Shown: positions 15,255-23,164 of the stretch, one piece after another | Numbering within the stretch: the stretch's first letter is position 1 | How the letters are laid out: the number at the start of each line of letters is the position of its first letter | Assembly: GCA_024405435.1 (NCBI GenBank) | Contig: JAKSOU010000019.1 | Span: forward strand, 1 to 41,853 | Reading direction: 5' to 3' | DNA length: 41,853 nucleotides | Source of the DNA: Akkermansia sp. | Lineage (GTDB): Bacteria > Verrucomicrobiota > Verrucomicrobiia > Verrucomicrobiales > Akkermansiaceae | Program-made: the position numbers and the translations under genes | The notes under the pieces: model-generated | The model's database searches: none | What the model was told of the DNA's origin: nothing | Seen by the model: only the letters and a program-made list of their open reading frames with translations

Positions 15255-16283
15255 GTGAAGATGAGTTCCATGAACATGTTGGCCCTGAAGCTGGCGCTGT
15301 TCAGCACGGCGCTGGGCTACCTTGCCGTTGACCTGTGGGTGGTGGAGGGCCCGGTGTACCGCCTGCTGCACCCGCTGTCCACCGCGGCGGCGGAGAAGCC
15401 CGTGGCCACGGTGAACGGGGAATCCATCACGCGCGCGCAGCTGCAGCGCCACACCGCAGAGCAGAACCTGCTGGCCGGCAGGGAGCTTGCCGACACCTCC
15501 CGCAGCGCGAGCATGGTGCTCGGCCTGGTCAACAACAGCATGATCCGCATCCGCGCGCGCTACAACGACCGCAACCTGCCCCCGCAGAAACAGCAGGCGC
15601 AGGCAGAGATGGCGAGTCTGCAAAACCGCTGCGCGGACGAGCACGCGTTTGCCGCGGCGCTGCACTCCCAGGGCTACACGCAGGAGCATTTTGCCGCCAA
15701 GCTGGAGGCTCGCCTGCTGGAGCTGGCATGCCTGGAGCGCGCGGTGGACAAGCACACCGAGGTGAACAACGAGGCCCTTCAGCTCCACTACGAGCAGCTG
15801 AAGGACGAGCTGGAAATCCCCGCCTCCCGCAGCGTGAAGCACATCTTCCTGGCCACGCTGGAGAAGGACGCCGAGGCGGTGAAGGCCGCGGCGCAGGCCC
15901 TGCTGGAGCGGATCCAGGCCGGGGAATCCTTTGCAGAGCTGGCCAAGGAGAGCAGCGAGGACGAGCGCAGCGCGCCCAAGGGCGGCGATCTGGGCACGCT
16001 GTACGACGACGGAACGCTGCCGCTGGAGGAGCTGAACCTTTTCGGGGAGACTGCGCTGGCGGCGGGCGTGCCCACGCTGGTGCAGAGCCGCTGGGGTTGG
16101 CACATCGTGCTGGCGGGGCCCGTGACCCCGGCGTACACGCCATCCTTGGAGGAGTGCCGGGAATCCCTGCGCAGCGCCATCGAGAGCGCTCAGCGGGAGC
16201 TTGCCACGGACGCCTATTTCAACGCGGGGCTCAAGGAGGGCCGCGCCAAGGACCACATCAAAATCTTCTATGGCAACAAGTGA
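15255..16283 (+). CDS. Periplasmic peptidyl-prolyl isomerase (PpiC/SurA-type)
   Basis: The protein (342 aa) has an N-terminal hydrophobic anchor or signal (about 8-30), a SurA-N-like helical part (about 48-180, beginning VATVNGESITRAQL) and one parvulin rotamase domain (about 192-292) with the usual VKHIFLAT, GESFAELAKESSED, KGGDLG and RWGWHIV blocks. It should help fold exported or outer-membrane proteins, which suits a genome rich in barrel and PEP-CTERM proteins. GTG at 15255 is chosen over ATG 15261 because the -10 box ends exactly 6 nt before GTG, the leaderless spacing seen repeatedly in this window. It overlaps aroA by 14 bp. Confidence 0.88.
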   Translation: MKMSSMNMLALKLALFSTALGYLAVDLWVVEGPVYRLLHPLSTAAAEKPVATVNGESITRAQLQRHTAEQNLLAGRELADTSRSASMVLGLVNNSMIRIRARYNDRNLPPQKQQAQAEMASLQNRCADEHAFAAALHSQGYTQEHFAAKLEARLLELACLERAVDKHTEVNNEALQLHYEQLKDELEIPASRSVKHIFLATLEKDAEAVKAAAQALLERIQAGESFAELAKESSEDERSAPKGGDLGTLYDDGTLPLEELNLFGETALAAGVPTLVQSRWGWHIVLAGPVTPAYTPSLEECRESLRSAIESAQRELATDAYFNAGLKEGRAKDHIKIFYGNK

Positions 16284-17583
16284 GCGCATCACCGCGCGGC
16301 ACTGCGCGCACGGCCTGCTCGGCAGCATCCGCGTGCCGGGGGACAAGAGCATCTCCCACCGTGTGGCCATCCTGGGTGCGCTGGCGCACGGCAGCATGCG
16401 GGTGGAAAACTACCTGTGCAGCGAGGACTGCCTGAACACCCTGCGCGCCATGCAGCAGCTCGGCGCCACGGTGACACCCGGCGCCGCGCCGCAGGATTTC
16501 ACGCTCACCGGCTGCGGCATGCGGCCCGCCGCCCCGCAGCGTGACATCGACTGCGGGAACTCCGGCACCGGCATGCGCCTGATGGCGGGGGTGCTAGCCG
16601 CCCTGCCCTTCCAAAGCCGCATGTTCGGCGACCGATCGCTGAGCAGCCGCCCCATGAAGCGCATCATCGACCCGCTCACGCAAATGGGCGCGCGCGTGGA
16701 GGCGTGCGGCGAGAAGCCCGGCTGCGCGCCGCTGCGCATCACGGGCGGCACCCTGCACGCCATCGACTACACGCTGCCGATGGCCAGCGCGCAGGTGAAG
16801 AGCGCGGTGCTTCTGGCAGGCATGCTCACGCACGGCACCACGCGCGTGCACCAGCCCGCCGTCACGCGCGACCACACGGAGCGCCTGTTCACGCACTTCG
16901 GCATCCCCTGCAGCGTCTCGGCGGACGGGCTGGACATTGCGGTGACGGGCCCCGTGGACATCACGGCCAGGGACATCACCATCCCCGGGGACATCTCCAG
17001 CGCGGCGTTCTGGCTGGTGGCGGCAAGCATTGTGCCGGGCAGCGAACTCACGCTGCGCAACGTGGGGCTCAACCCCACCCGCAACGGCATCATCCCCGTG
17101 CTGCAGCGCATGGGCGCGGATATCACGGTTTCCCACCGTGTGGACGCGGGCGAACCCTACGGCGACATCACCGTGCGCCACGCCCCGCACCTGCACGGCA
17201 CGGATATCGGCGGCGCGGAGATTCCCAACATCATCGATGAAATCCCCATCATCTCCGTGGCCGCAGCCTTCGCGGAAGGCACCACCACCATCCGCGACGC
17301 CGCGGAGCTGCGCGTGAAGGAGAGCGACCGCATTGCCACCACCGCCGGCAACCTGCGCGCCATGGGCGCCAACGTGGAGGAGCGGGCCGACGGCATGGCC
17401 GTCACCGGCGGCGCACCGCTGCACGGCGCCACGCTGCAGAGTTTCGACGACCACCGCATCGCAATGTCGTTCCTGGTGGCGGGGCTGGCGGCACAGGGCG
17501 AAACCACGCTGGAGGGGTGCGGGAACATCGGGACCTCGTACCCGGGGTTCGAGGAAACGCTTTGCGGACTGGAGCAGGCGTGA
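16270..17583 (+). CDS. aroA: 3-phosphoshikimate 1-carboxyvinyltransferase (EPSP synthase)
   Basis: AroA joins phosphoenolpyruvate to shikimate 3-phosphate in aromatic amino-acid synthesis. Signatures are complete: PGDKSISHR at 23-31 (catalytic Lys and shikimate-3-phosphate contacts), GNSGT near 97, the RPMKR block, and RVKESDR with the following FDDHRIAM near the C-terminus. The length of 437 aa is standard. ATG at 16270 lies inside the end of the foldase gene, overlapping by 14 bp, so the two are translationally coupled. Residues read upstream in this frame are shadow sequence. The stop is 3 bp from the stop of the convergent 18591 gene, with no terminator between. Confidence 0.95.
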   Translation: MATSERITARHCAHGLLGSIRVPGDKSISHRVAILGALAHGSMRVENYLCSEDCLNTLRAMQQLGATVTPGAAPQDFTLTGCGMRPAAPQRDIDCGNSGTGMRLMAGVLAALPFQSRMFGDRSLSSRPMKRIIDPLTQMGARVEACGEKPGCAPLRITGGTLHAIDYTLPMASAQVKSAVLLAGMLTHGTTRVHQPAVTRDHTERLFTHFGIPCSVSADGLDIAVTGPVDITARDITIPGDISSAAFWLVAASIVPGSELTLRNVGLNPTRNGIIPVLQRMGADITVSHRVDAGEPYGDITVRHAPHLHGTDIGGAEIPNIIDEIPIISVAAAFAEGTTTIRDAAELRVKESDRIATTAGNLRAMGANVEERADGMAVTGGAPLHGATLQSFDDHRIAMSFLVAGLAAQGETTLEGCGNIGTSYPGFEETLCGLEQA

Positions 17584-17586
17584 GGG

Positions 17587-18591
17587 CTAGGCCTTATCCT
17601 TCTCCTCCGCCTGTTTCACCCGGGGTTCGGCCTGGATATCCAGCAGGGTTTCCCCGAAGATGCGCTGGAATATGGGGCCGTTGAGGAATTCCTCCAGCTC
17701 CTTGCTGCCGTAGGCGTTCTGCTCCTTGAAGGTTTGAAGCAGGGGGATGATTTTCTGCGCGTTCAGGCGGGCGGTGTCCGCGGCGTCGCCCCAGCAGTCC
17801 GGCCAGGGTTTCTCCGCATCCGCAAAGGTGTCCACCAGCTCCCTGCCCTGCCTCTGCAGCGCGGGCAGCGCCAGCGCGGCGGTGCCCTGGTTGTAGATGC
17901 TGGCCACGGAGTAGAGGTAGCGGGTGAGCTCCCGCTCGCAGGTGTTGCCGCAGAAGCGCTCCGGCAGGCCGCTGGGCACGGCGGACACCACATCCACGCG
18001 CCGCATGCCGCCCGCCAGGATGCGCGCCTGCTCCGGCTCCACCAGGTCCATGGCGTCATCGTAGAAATCCACCATCACCTGCTGCACGGCGATGCTGTGG
18101 GCGGGTTCCCCCCACAGGCAGGGCGTGACGGTGAGCTCGCACATGAGCGTGAACATGCGCTGGAACTGCTGCCTGCCGTTGGGCAGGCGCAGCGTGGCGA
18201 ATCCGCTCGGGTAGACGAGGAAGTGCGCCTGCACCTGGCCGAGCACGCCGTCCAGCTGCATCTGCGGCAGGTTGCCCTCCACCACGGCGGTGCCGTTGCG
18301 CGCCTTGAAGCGCAGCACCCACACGGGCTCCCCCTGCAGCAGGGAGAAGGCGTCCTGCGCGTTTTGGTGGAGGAAGACGGTGTGCGAGGGGCTGCGCTTG
18401 AAGCTCCAGCGGTACTCCTCCTCCATGTCCGCGCGGCTCTCCATGTTCTGCTCGCGCAGCACGATACCCAGCGGCATATCCGTCTCGTACCGCACCACAT
18501 CGCCCACCAGGGCGGGGCGGTACGCCAGCGCCGCCATGCCCGCCACGCCGAGCGCCAGGATGACCAGGGTGCGTATCTTCCACCTCTTCAT
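17587..18591 (-). CDS. Unknown membrane-anchored or exported protein (334 aa)
   Basis: I do not recognise this family. A basic N-terminus (MKRWKIR) is followed by a hydrophobic segment at about 8-24, an uncleaved anchor or signal peptide with no lipobox. The rest is a mixed alpha/beta domain of about 300 residues with scattered aromatics, a VFLHQNAQDAFSLLQGEPVWVLRF stretch near the middle of the N-terminal half, and four Cys in the second half (around 156, 215, 219, 268), of which CGNTC gives a CxxxC pair. The tail is charged (EEKDKA). It has its own strong promoter 8 nt upstream of the ATG, predicting a nearly leaderless mRNA. It ends 3 bp from aroA. Confidence 0.75.
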   Translation of the reverse strand: MKRWKIRTLVILALGVAGMAALAYRPALVGDVVRYETDMPLGIVLREQNMESRADMEEEYRWSFKRSPSHTVFLHQNAQDAFSLLQGEPVWVLRFKARNGTAVVEGNLPQMQLDGVLGQVQAHFLVYPSGFATLRLPNGRQQFQRMFTLMCELTVTPCLWGEPAHSIAVQQVMVDFYDDAMDLVEPEQARILAGGMRRVDVVSAVPSGLPERFCGNTCERELTRYLYSVASIYNQGTAALALPALQRQGRELVDTFADAEKPWPDCWGDAADTARLNAQKIIPLLQTFKEQNAYGSKELEEFLNGPIFQRIFGETLLDIQAEPRVKQAEEKDKA

Positions 18592-18599
18592 GGTGGCGC

Positions 18600-18628
18600 A
18601 TTATAACCGCATCCCCAGCCCCGCTCAA
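18600..18628 (-). promoter_or_regulatory. Promoter of the unknown anchored protein gene
   Basis: On the minus strand TTGAGC (18628-18623), 17 bp, consensus TATAAT (18605-18600), then 8 nt to the ATG at 18591. The leader would be about 2 nt. Confidence 0.72.
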
Positions 18629-18683
18629 GTAAAATCCCCATCCGCGGGTGGACACGCGGGGCCGCGCGCCGCGGCGGTGCGGC

Positions 18684-18712
18684 TTGACTTGGGTGGCGGG
18701 GATTGGTAGAAT
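18684..18712 (+). promoter_or_regulatory. Promoter of the PEP-CTERM protein gene (leaderless)
   Basis: TTGACT (18684-18689), 17 bp, TAGAAT (18707-18712), then 6 nt to ATG 18719; the predicted +1 is the A of the start codon. One of the closest matches to sigma70 consensus in the window. Confidence 0.75.
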
Positions 18713-18718
18713 GCGCGC

Positions 18719-20530
18719 ATGAGAACGACACACACGCTGAGCCTTCTGCTTGCAATGCTGGGCGCCTTGCAGGCCGGGGCGGAAACCATCGTCTGGGACA
18801 ACGCCGCGGGGAACGGCGTCTGGGATGTCGGCAAAACCGCCAACTGGAATACCGGGGGGAGTACCCCGGAAGCAACGGTTTTCCGGCAAGACGACCGTGT
18901 GGAGTTCCGCGGCGACGGAGCGGGGAAGGTTGTCCTGACACCCGCGGGGGAAGCCGCAGACATCAAGGTATCGAGCGTATTGGTGTATGGGATCGAGGAC
19001 TACACGTTCTCGGCCGCGGAGGGCTTCGGCAGCCTGACTGTCAAAGGTGCCCTGAACAAGGGCGGCAGCGGCACGCTCACCATCCAAACGCCGGCCATCT
19101 ATGTGGACGGCGGGGTGAAGCTGGGCGGCGGCACGCTGGAGGTGGCGGCTTCCGTGGCCGGATTCAGCGGGCAGAATATCCAATTCACAGACAACGCCAC
19201 CCTGCTGGTACACGGGCGGGAGCTGCAGAACGTCTCCATCAGCCAAAGCGCGGAGGCGGAGATAGACTCCGCCACCATCGGCTCGCTCAGCGGCACCGGC
19301 ACGCTGGTGAAGGTGTCGGACGGCGTGCTCATGCTGGCGGAGAGCAACAGCGTGGACCACATCACGCTGAAGCAGGGAACCCTTGTGGCAATGAACGGAG
19401 AGATTTTCGCCGACAGCGGCAACGCGCTGAAACTGGAGGGCGGCACGCTGGATTTGGGCGGCTTCTCCTGCGCCTCCACGGTTGAGCTGGCCAGCGGCAA
19501 CACCGCCACCATCCTCAACGGCGCGCTCACCAACAAAATTGAGGGCAACGGCGGGTTCACCAAGGAGGGCGACGAGACGCTCACCATCGGATACTACGAC
19601 GGATTCCGCACCTACAACGGCTACCATGGCGACACCGTGGTAAACGGCGGCATCCTCCGCGCCGCCGCTGACAACGCCTTCGGCGACTACGACGGCGGCG
19701 ACATCATCATGAACGCCGGCACGCTGGACCTGGCGGGCCACCGGGCAAACAACACCTTGCAGGCGCGGGGAGACTCCACCCTGCTCTCCAACGGCGGACG
19801 TCTGAAAAGCGTGCTGGTGAACACCCACGCGCTCACCGTGGAGGGCAAGCTGGAAACCGGCTCGCTGGACATACGGGACGACGGCGATTTGAAGCTGCTG
19901 AAGGGCGGCTCCATCAGCCTGGGAAGCAAGGTTGGCGACGAGGAACCCGTTTGGGAGGAAAAGGCCTCCCTCGCCGTGCTGGGCGAGGCGGAACAAGCCA
20001 CCCTGCACAACGTGCAAATCCAAGGCTACAGCTGGTTCATGGGCGAATCCGCCGAGAGGAGCCGCATCGACGACATCGATTTCACCGCCGGGCAGAATAT
20101 CGAATTCAGTGATCTCACCATCGGTGCGGACAACTCGTTCACGACCACTGCAAAGGACGGAACCATCACGCTGTGGAACGACGTGACCATCGACCTTTCC
20201 GATGCCACCTACCAGCTGCTGGAAGATGTCTACTACTTCGACCTCACGGGCATGTTCCACTGCGAATTGCAGCTGGGCGACGTGTACCTGGACGCCACGG
20301 CGCTGAAGTTCGACCTGCAGGATGCGGGCGTGGTGCTGGATTTCGGCGACGATGTGAACATCACGCATGACGACAGCGTGCGGCTGGGCATGAAGGGCTA
20401 CGACACCGAGTTGAAGCTCGCGGAGGGGGGCGCGCTCGTGTTCCACGCCACCGTGCAGACGCCGGAGCCCGCCACGGGGGTGCTGGGCGTGCTGGCGCTG
20501 GCGGCCCTTGCGGCCAGGCGCCGCAGGTGA
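18719..20530 (+). CDS. Autotransporter-repeat surface protein with PEP-CTERM signal
   Basis: The 603-aa protein starts with a signal peptide (about 1-21, cleavage after QAGA) and continues with the Trp/Asn-rich opening (WDNAAGNGVWD, then TANW) common to autotransporter-associated beta-strand repeat proteins. Repeats such as GGTLEV, QGTLVAMNG, EGGTLDLGG and VVNGGILRAAADNAFG follow, implying a right-handed beta-helix. The C-terminus is a PEP-CTERM sorting signal: PEPATG, a 14-residue hydrophobic segment, and ARRRR. Such proteins are thought to be processed by exosortase and retained at the envelope or in extracellular polysaccharide. No autotransporter barrel is present. No exosortase gene is in this window. 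The cargo role is unknown. Confidence 0.85.
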   Translation: MRTTHTLSLLLAMLGALQAGAETIVWDNAAGNGVWDVGKTANWNTGGSTPEATVFRQDDRVEFRGDGAGKVVLTPAGEAADIKVSSVLVYGIEDYTFSAAEGFGSLTVKGALNKGGSGTLTIQTPAIYVDGGVKLGGGTLEVAASVAGFSGQNIQFTDNATLLVHGRELQNVSISQSAEAEIDSATIGSLSGTGTLVKVSDGVLMLAESNSVDHITLKQGTLVAMNGEIFADSGNALKLEGGTLDLGGFSCASTVELASGNTATILNGALTNKIEGNGGFTKEGDETLTIGYYDGFRTYNGYHGDTVVNGGILRAAADNAFGDYDGGDIIMNAGTLDLAGHRANNTLQARGDSTLLSNGGRLKSVLVNTHALTVEGKLETGSLDIRDDGDLKLLKGGSISLGSKVGDEEPVWEEKASLAVLGEAEQATLHNVQIQGYSWFMGESAERSRIDDIDFTAGQNIEFSDLTIGADNSFTTTAKDGTITLWNDVTIDLSDATYQLLEDVYYFDLTGMFHCELQLGDVYLDATALKFDLQDAGVVLDFGDDVNITHDDSVRLGMKGYDTELKLAEGGALVFHATVQTPEPATGVLGVLALAALAARRRR

Positions 20531-20563
20531 CGCACCAGCTACCGTTTAGGCCGCAAAATCTGC

Positions 20564-20592
20564 TTGCATACGCGCGCGGGATGGGGAATAAT
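20564..20592 (+). promoter_or_regulatory. Promoter of the DUF362-lar operon
   Basis: TTGCAT (20564-20569), 17 bp, AATAAT (20587-20592). The predicted leader is about 28 nt to ATG 20627. The gap between the preceding gene and this one (96 bp) is too short for a clear NiCo riboswitch ahead of the promoter-proximal start. Confidence 0.6.
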
Positions 20593-20626
20593 GTAGCCGT
20601 CTTTCAAAATTCACCCCATATTGACG

Positions 20627-21610
20627 ATGAACACAAAAGCGATATCGGCATTGGCAATCGGCTTGGGCATGTTGGTGGCATCCTGCACGCCCAAGGAGGC
20701 TGACGAATCCAAGGAGGCGGCTCCCGCCCCGGAACCCACGGTGCAGCAGGAGGTGCCCAAGGTGTATTTCACCCGCGAGCTCACACCGGAGGCTCTGGTG
20801 AAGATGTACCAGCTCGTCAACCAGGAGATGACCGGCAAGGTGGCCATCAAGCTCCACACCGGTGAGAAGAACGGCCCCAACATCATCCCGCGAGACATGG
20901 TGAAGGCCCTGCAGGCCACCATCCCCGACAGCACCATCGTGGAGACCAACACGCTGTACGACGGCGACCGCTACACCACCGAGGAACACCTGGAAACCAT
21001 CAAGGTGAACGGCTGGGACTTCTGCCCGGTGGACATCATGGACTCCGAGGGCACCGTGAACCTGCCCGTCAACGGCGGCAAGCACTTCAAGGAAGTCAGC
21101 ATGGGCGGCCACATCGTGAACTATGACTCCATGCTGGTGCTCACGCACTTCAAGGGCCACGGCATGGGCGGCTTCGGCGGCTCCATCAAGAACATCGCCA
21201 TCGGCTGTGCAGACGGCAGGGTGGGCAAGGCACAGGTGCACCAGGGCGGCACCGGCAAGAACATCATGGGTGCCGTGTTCATGGAGAACATGGTGGAATC
21301 CGCCAAGGCCACCTGCGACCACTTCGGCAAGCACATCACCTTCGTCAACGTCCTGCGCAACATGTCCGTGGACTGCGACTGCGCGGGCGTGAACGCCGCC
21401 CCCGTGAAATGCCGCGACATCGGCATCCTGGCCTCCACGGATATTGTGGCCATCGACCAGGCGTCCGTGGATTTGGTGGACACGCTGCCGGAGGAGGAGA
21501 AGCACGACCTTCAGGAGCGCATCAAGAGCCGCGAGGGCATGCGCCAGGTGGAGTACGGCGAGGAAATGGGGCTTGGCAGCCGCATGTATGAGCTCATCGA
21601 GGTGAAATAA
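20627..21610 (+). CDS. DUF362 lipoprotein, candidate nickel-pincer enzyme
   Basis: The protein has a lipoprotein signal (MNTKAISALAIGLGMLVASC, Cys20 in VASC), an Ala/Pro/Glu linker to about 44, and then a complete DUF362 domain. DUF362 marks are THFKGH, GFGGSIKN, IGCADG and VDCDC. The ferredoxin insert found in many DUF362 proteins is absent. His178, Lys188 and His205 give His-x9-Lys-x16-His, close to the His174-Lys184-His200 arrangement of the LarA cofactor site. By eye it is about 75-80% identical, without gaps, to the next gene over 280 residues. Start at ATG 20627 rather than TTG 20621. It heads an operon with larB, larC and larE; the enzyme activity is unknown. Confidence 0.85.
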   Translation: MNTKAISALAIGLGMLVASCTPKEADESKEAAPAPEPTVQQEVPKVYFTRELTPEALVKMYQLVNQEMTGKVAIKLHTGEKNGPNIIPRDMVKALQATIPDSTIVETNTLYDGDRYTTEEHLETIKVNGWDFCPVDIMDSEGTVNLPVNGGKHFKEVSMGGHIVNYDSMLVLTHFKGHGMGGFGGSIKNIAIGCADGRVGKAQVHQGGTGKNIMGAVFMENMVESAKATCDHFGKHITFVNVLRNMSVDCDCAGVNAAPVKCRDIGILASTDIVAIDQASVDLVDTLPEEEKHDLQERIKSREGMRQVEYGEEMGLGSRMYELIEVK

Positions 21611-21613
21611 ACC

Positions 21614-22477
21614 ATGAAGAAGGTATACTTCACGCGCGAGCTCACGCCGGAGGCGCTGGTGAAGCTCTACAAGCTGGTGAACGCGGATATCACCGGCAAG
21701 GTGGCCATCAAGCTGCACACCGGGGAGAAGCACGGCCCCAACATCATCCCGCGCGACATGGCTATGGCCCTGCAGCGCGAAATCCCCAACAGCGCCATCG
21801 TGGAGACCAACACCCTCTACGAGGGCGACCGCTACACCACCGAGCAGCACCGCGAGACCCTCAAGGTGAACGGCTGGGACTTCTGCCCCGTGGACATCCT
21901 GGACGCGGAGGGCACCGTGAACCTCCCCGTCAAGGGCGGCAAGCACTTCAAGGAGGTCAGCATGGGCGGCCACATCACGAACTATGACTCCATGGTGGTG
22001 CTCACGCACTTCAAGGGCCACATCATGGGCGGGTTCGGCGGCTCCATCAAGAACATCGCCATCGGCTGCGCAGACGGGCAAATCGGCAAGGCCCAGGTGC
22101 ACGGCCACTCCAAGGAAAACCCGTGGGGCGCCACCCTCTCCCCCTTCATGGAGAACATGGTGGAATCCGCCAAGGCCACCATCGACCACTTCGCACCGCA
22201 CATCACCTACCTCAACGTCATGCGCAACATGTCCGTGGACTGCGACTGCATGGGCGTGGCCGCGGAACCCGTCAAGGCGCGGGATGTGGGCATCCTGGCC
22301 TCCACGGACATCGTGGCCATCGACCAGGCGTGCGTGGACCTTCTGCACCAGCTGCCGGAGGAGGAGAAGCACGACCTGCTGGAGCGCATCGAGACCAAGG
22401 AGGGCATGCACCAGCTGGTGTACGGCGCGCAGATGGGCATCGGCGAGCGCGAATACGAACTCATCGAGGTGAAATAA
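21614..22477 (+). CDS. Cytosolic DUF362 protein, candidate nickel-pincer enzyme
   Basis: This 287-aa paralogue of the preceding lipoprotein has no signal peptide, so it should be cytosolic. The DUF362 core is the same: KLHTGE at 33-38, THFKGH at 131-136, GFGGSIKN at 140-147, IGCADG at 150-155 and VDCDC near 217. His136, Lys146 and His163 match the His-x9-Lys-x16-His pattern proposed from LarA. Its stop (TAA 22475-22477) overlaps larB's ATG by one base (TAATG), so it is translationally coupled to NPN synthesis. The natural reading is that it uses the NPN cofactor, or supplies or handles an intermediate; neither has been shown. A redox or racemase/epimerase activity would fit. Confidence 0.87.
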   Translation: MKKVYFTRELTPEALVKLYKLVNADITGKVAIKLHTGEKHGPNIIPRDMAMALQREIPNSAIVETNTLYEGDRYTTEQHRETLKVNGWDFCPVDILDAEGTVNLPVKGGKHFKEVSMGGHITNYDSMVVLTHFKGHIMGGFGGSIKNIAIGCADGQIGKAQVHGHSKENPWGATLSPFMENMVESAKATIDHFAPHITYLNVMRNMSVDCDCMGVAAEPVKARDVGILASTDIVAIDQACVDLLHQLPEEEKHDLLERIETKEGMHQLVYGAQMGIGEREYELIEVK

Positions 22478-23163
22478 TGTCTGAGAAGCTACTGGATATC
22501 GACGTGGCGAAGCTGGACCTGAGCCGCCCGGACCGCACCGGGCAGCCGGAGAGCGTGTTCGCCCAGGGCAAGACCCCGGAGCAGCTGCTGGCCATCCTCA
22601 AGGCGTTCCAGAAGCGCAAATGCGCCGTGCTCGCCACGCGCTGCAGCAAGGAACAGGTGGACTACCTGAAAAAGCACCGCCTCAAGGACTTCGTGTACCA
22701 CGAGCAAGCGCGCGTCCTCACCCTCGGCAAGAACCGCGACTATCCCCTCTGCCACACCGTGGCCATCTGCACCGGCGGCACGGCGGATATCCCCGTGGCG
22801 GAGGAGGCCGCTGTCACCGCGGAGTTCTTCGGGGCCAACGTCACGCGCCACTATGACATCGGCGTGGCGGGCATCCACCGCCTGTTCGCAAGCCTGCCGA
22901 AAATCCGGCTAGAGGCGGATGCGGTAATAGCCGTGGCGGGCATGGAAGGCGCGCTGGCAAGCGTGCTGGCGGGTTTGGTAAGCGTGCCTGTGATAGCCGT
23001 CCCCACGAGCGTGGGGTACGGCGCGTCATTCCAGGGACTCGCGCCGCTGCTGAGCATGCTCAACTCCTGCGCGGAGGGCGTGGGCGTGGTCAACATCGAC
23101 AACGGTTTCGGCGCGGCATCCCTGGTGTGCCGCATGTTCCGCGGCGGACCTATTCCGTTCTGA
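22477..23163 (+). CDS. larB: Nickel-pincer cofactor biosynthesis carboxylase LarB
   Basis: LarB carboxylates and hydrolyses nicotinic acid adenine dinucleotide to pyridinium-3,5-biscarboxylate mononucleotide, the first step of the NPN pathway. The C-terminal half is the PurE-like (AIR carboxylase related) domain, with AICTGGTADIPVAEEA at about 90-105, GVAGIHRL at 129-136, AGMEGALASVLAGL at about 151-164 and PTSVGYG at about 172-178. The 228-aa length is close to the usual 245. ATG at 22477 shares a base with the stop of the cytosolic DUF362 gene; larC begins one base after the larB stop. The compact arrangement supports a single functional unit. Confidence 0.93.
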   Translation: MSEKLLDIDVAKLDLSRPDRTGQPESVFAQGKTPEQLLAILKAFQKRKCAVLATRCSKEQVDYLKKHRLKDFVYHEQARVLTLGKNRDYPLCHTVAICTGGTADIPVAEEAAVTAEFFGANVTRHYDIGVAGIHRLFASLPKIRLEADAVIAVAGMEGALASVLAGLVSVPVIAVPTSVGYGASFQGLAPLLSMLNSCAEGVGVVNIDNGFGAASLVCRMFRGGPIPF

Positions 23164-23164
23164 T

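Noticed and set aside
20531..20626. NiCo riboswitch ahead of the lar operon
   Set aside because: The 96-bp gap holds the promoter and a leader of only about 28 nt, with no four-stem structure.
20627..22477. DUF362 proteins as LarA itself
   Set aside because: They are too short (287-327 aa against about 420) and lack the DUF2088 opening motif; only the His-Lys-His pattern is shared, so I report homology as a hypothesis.
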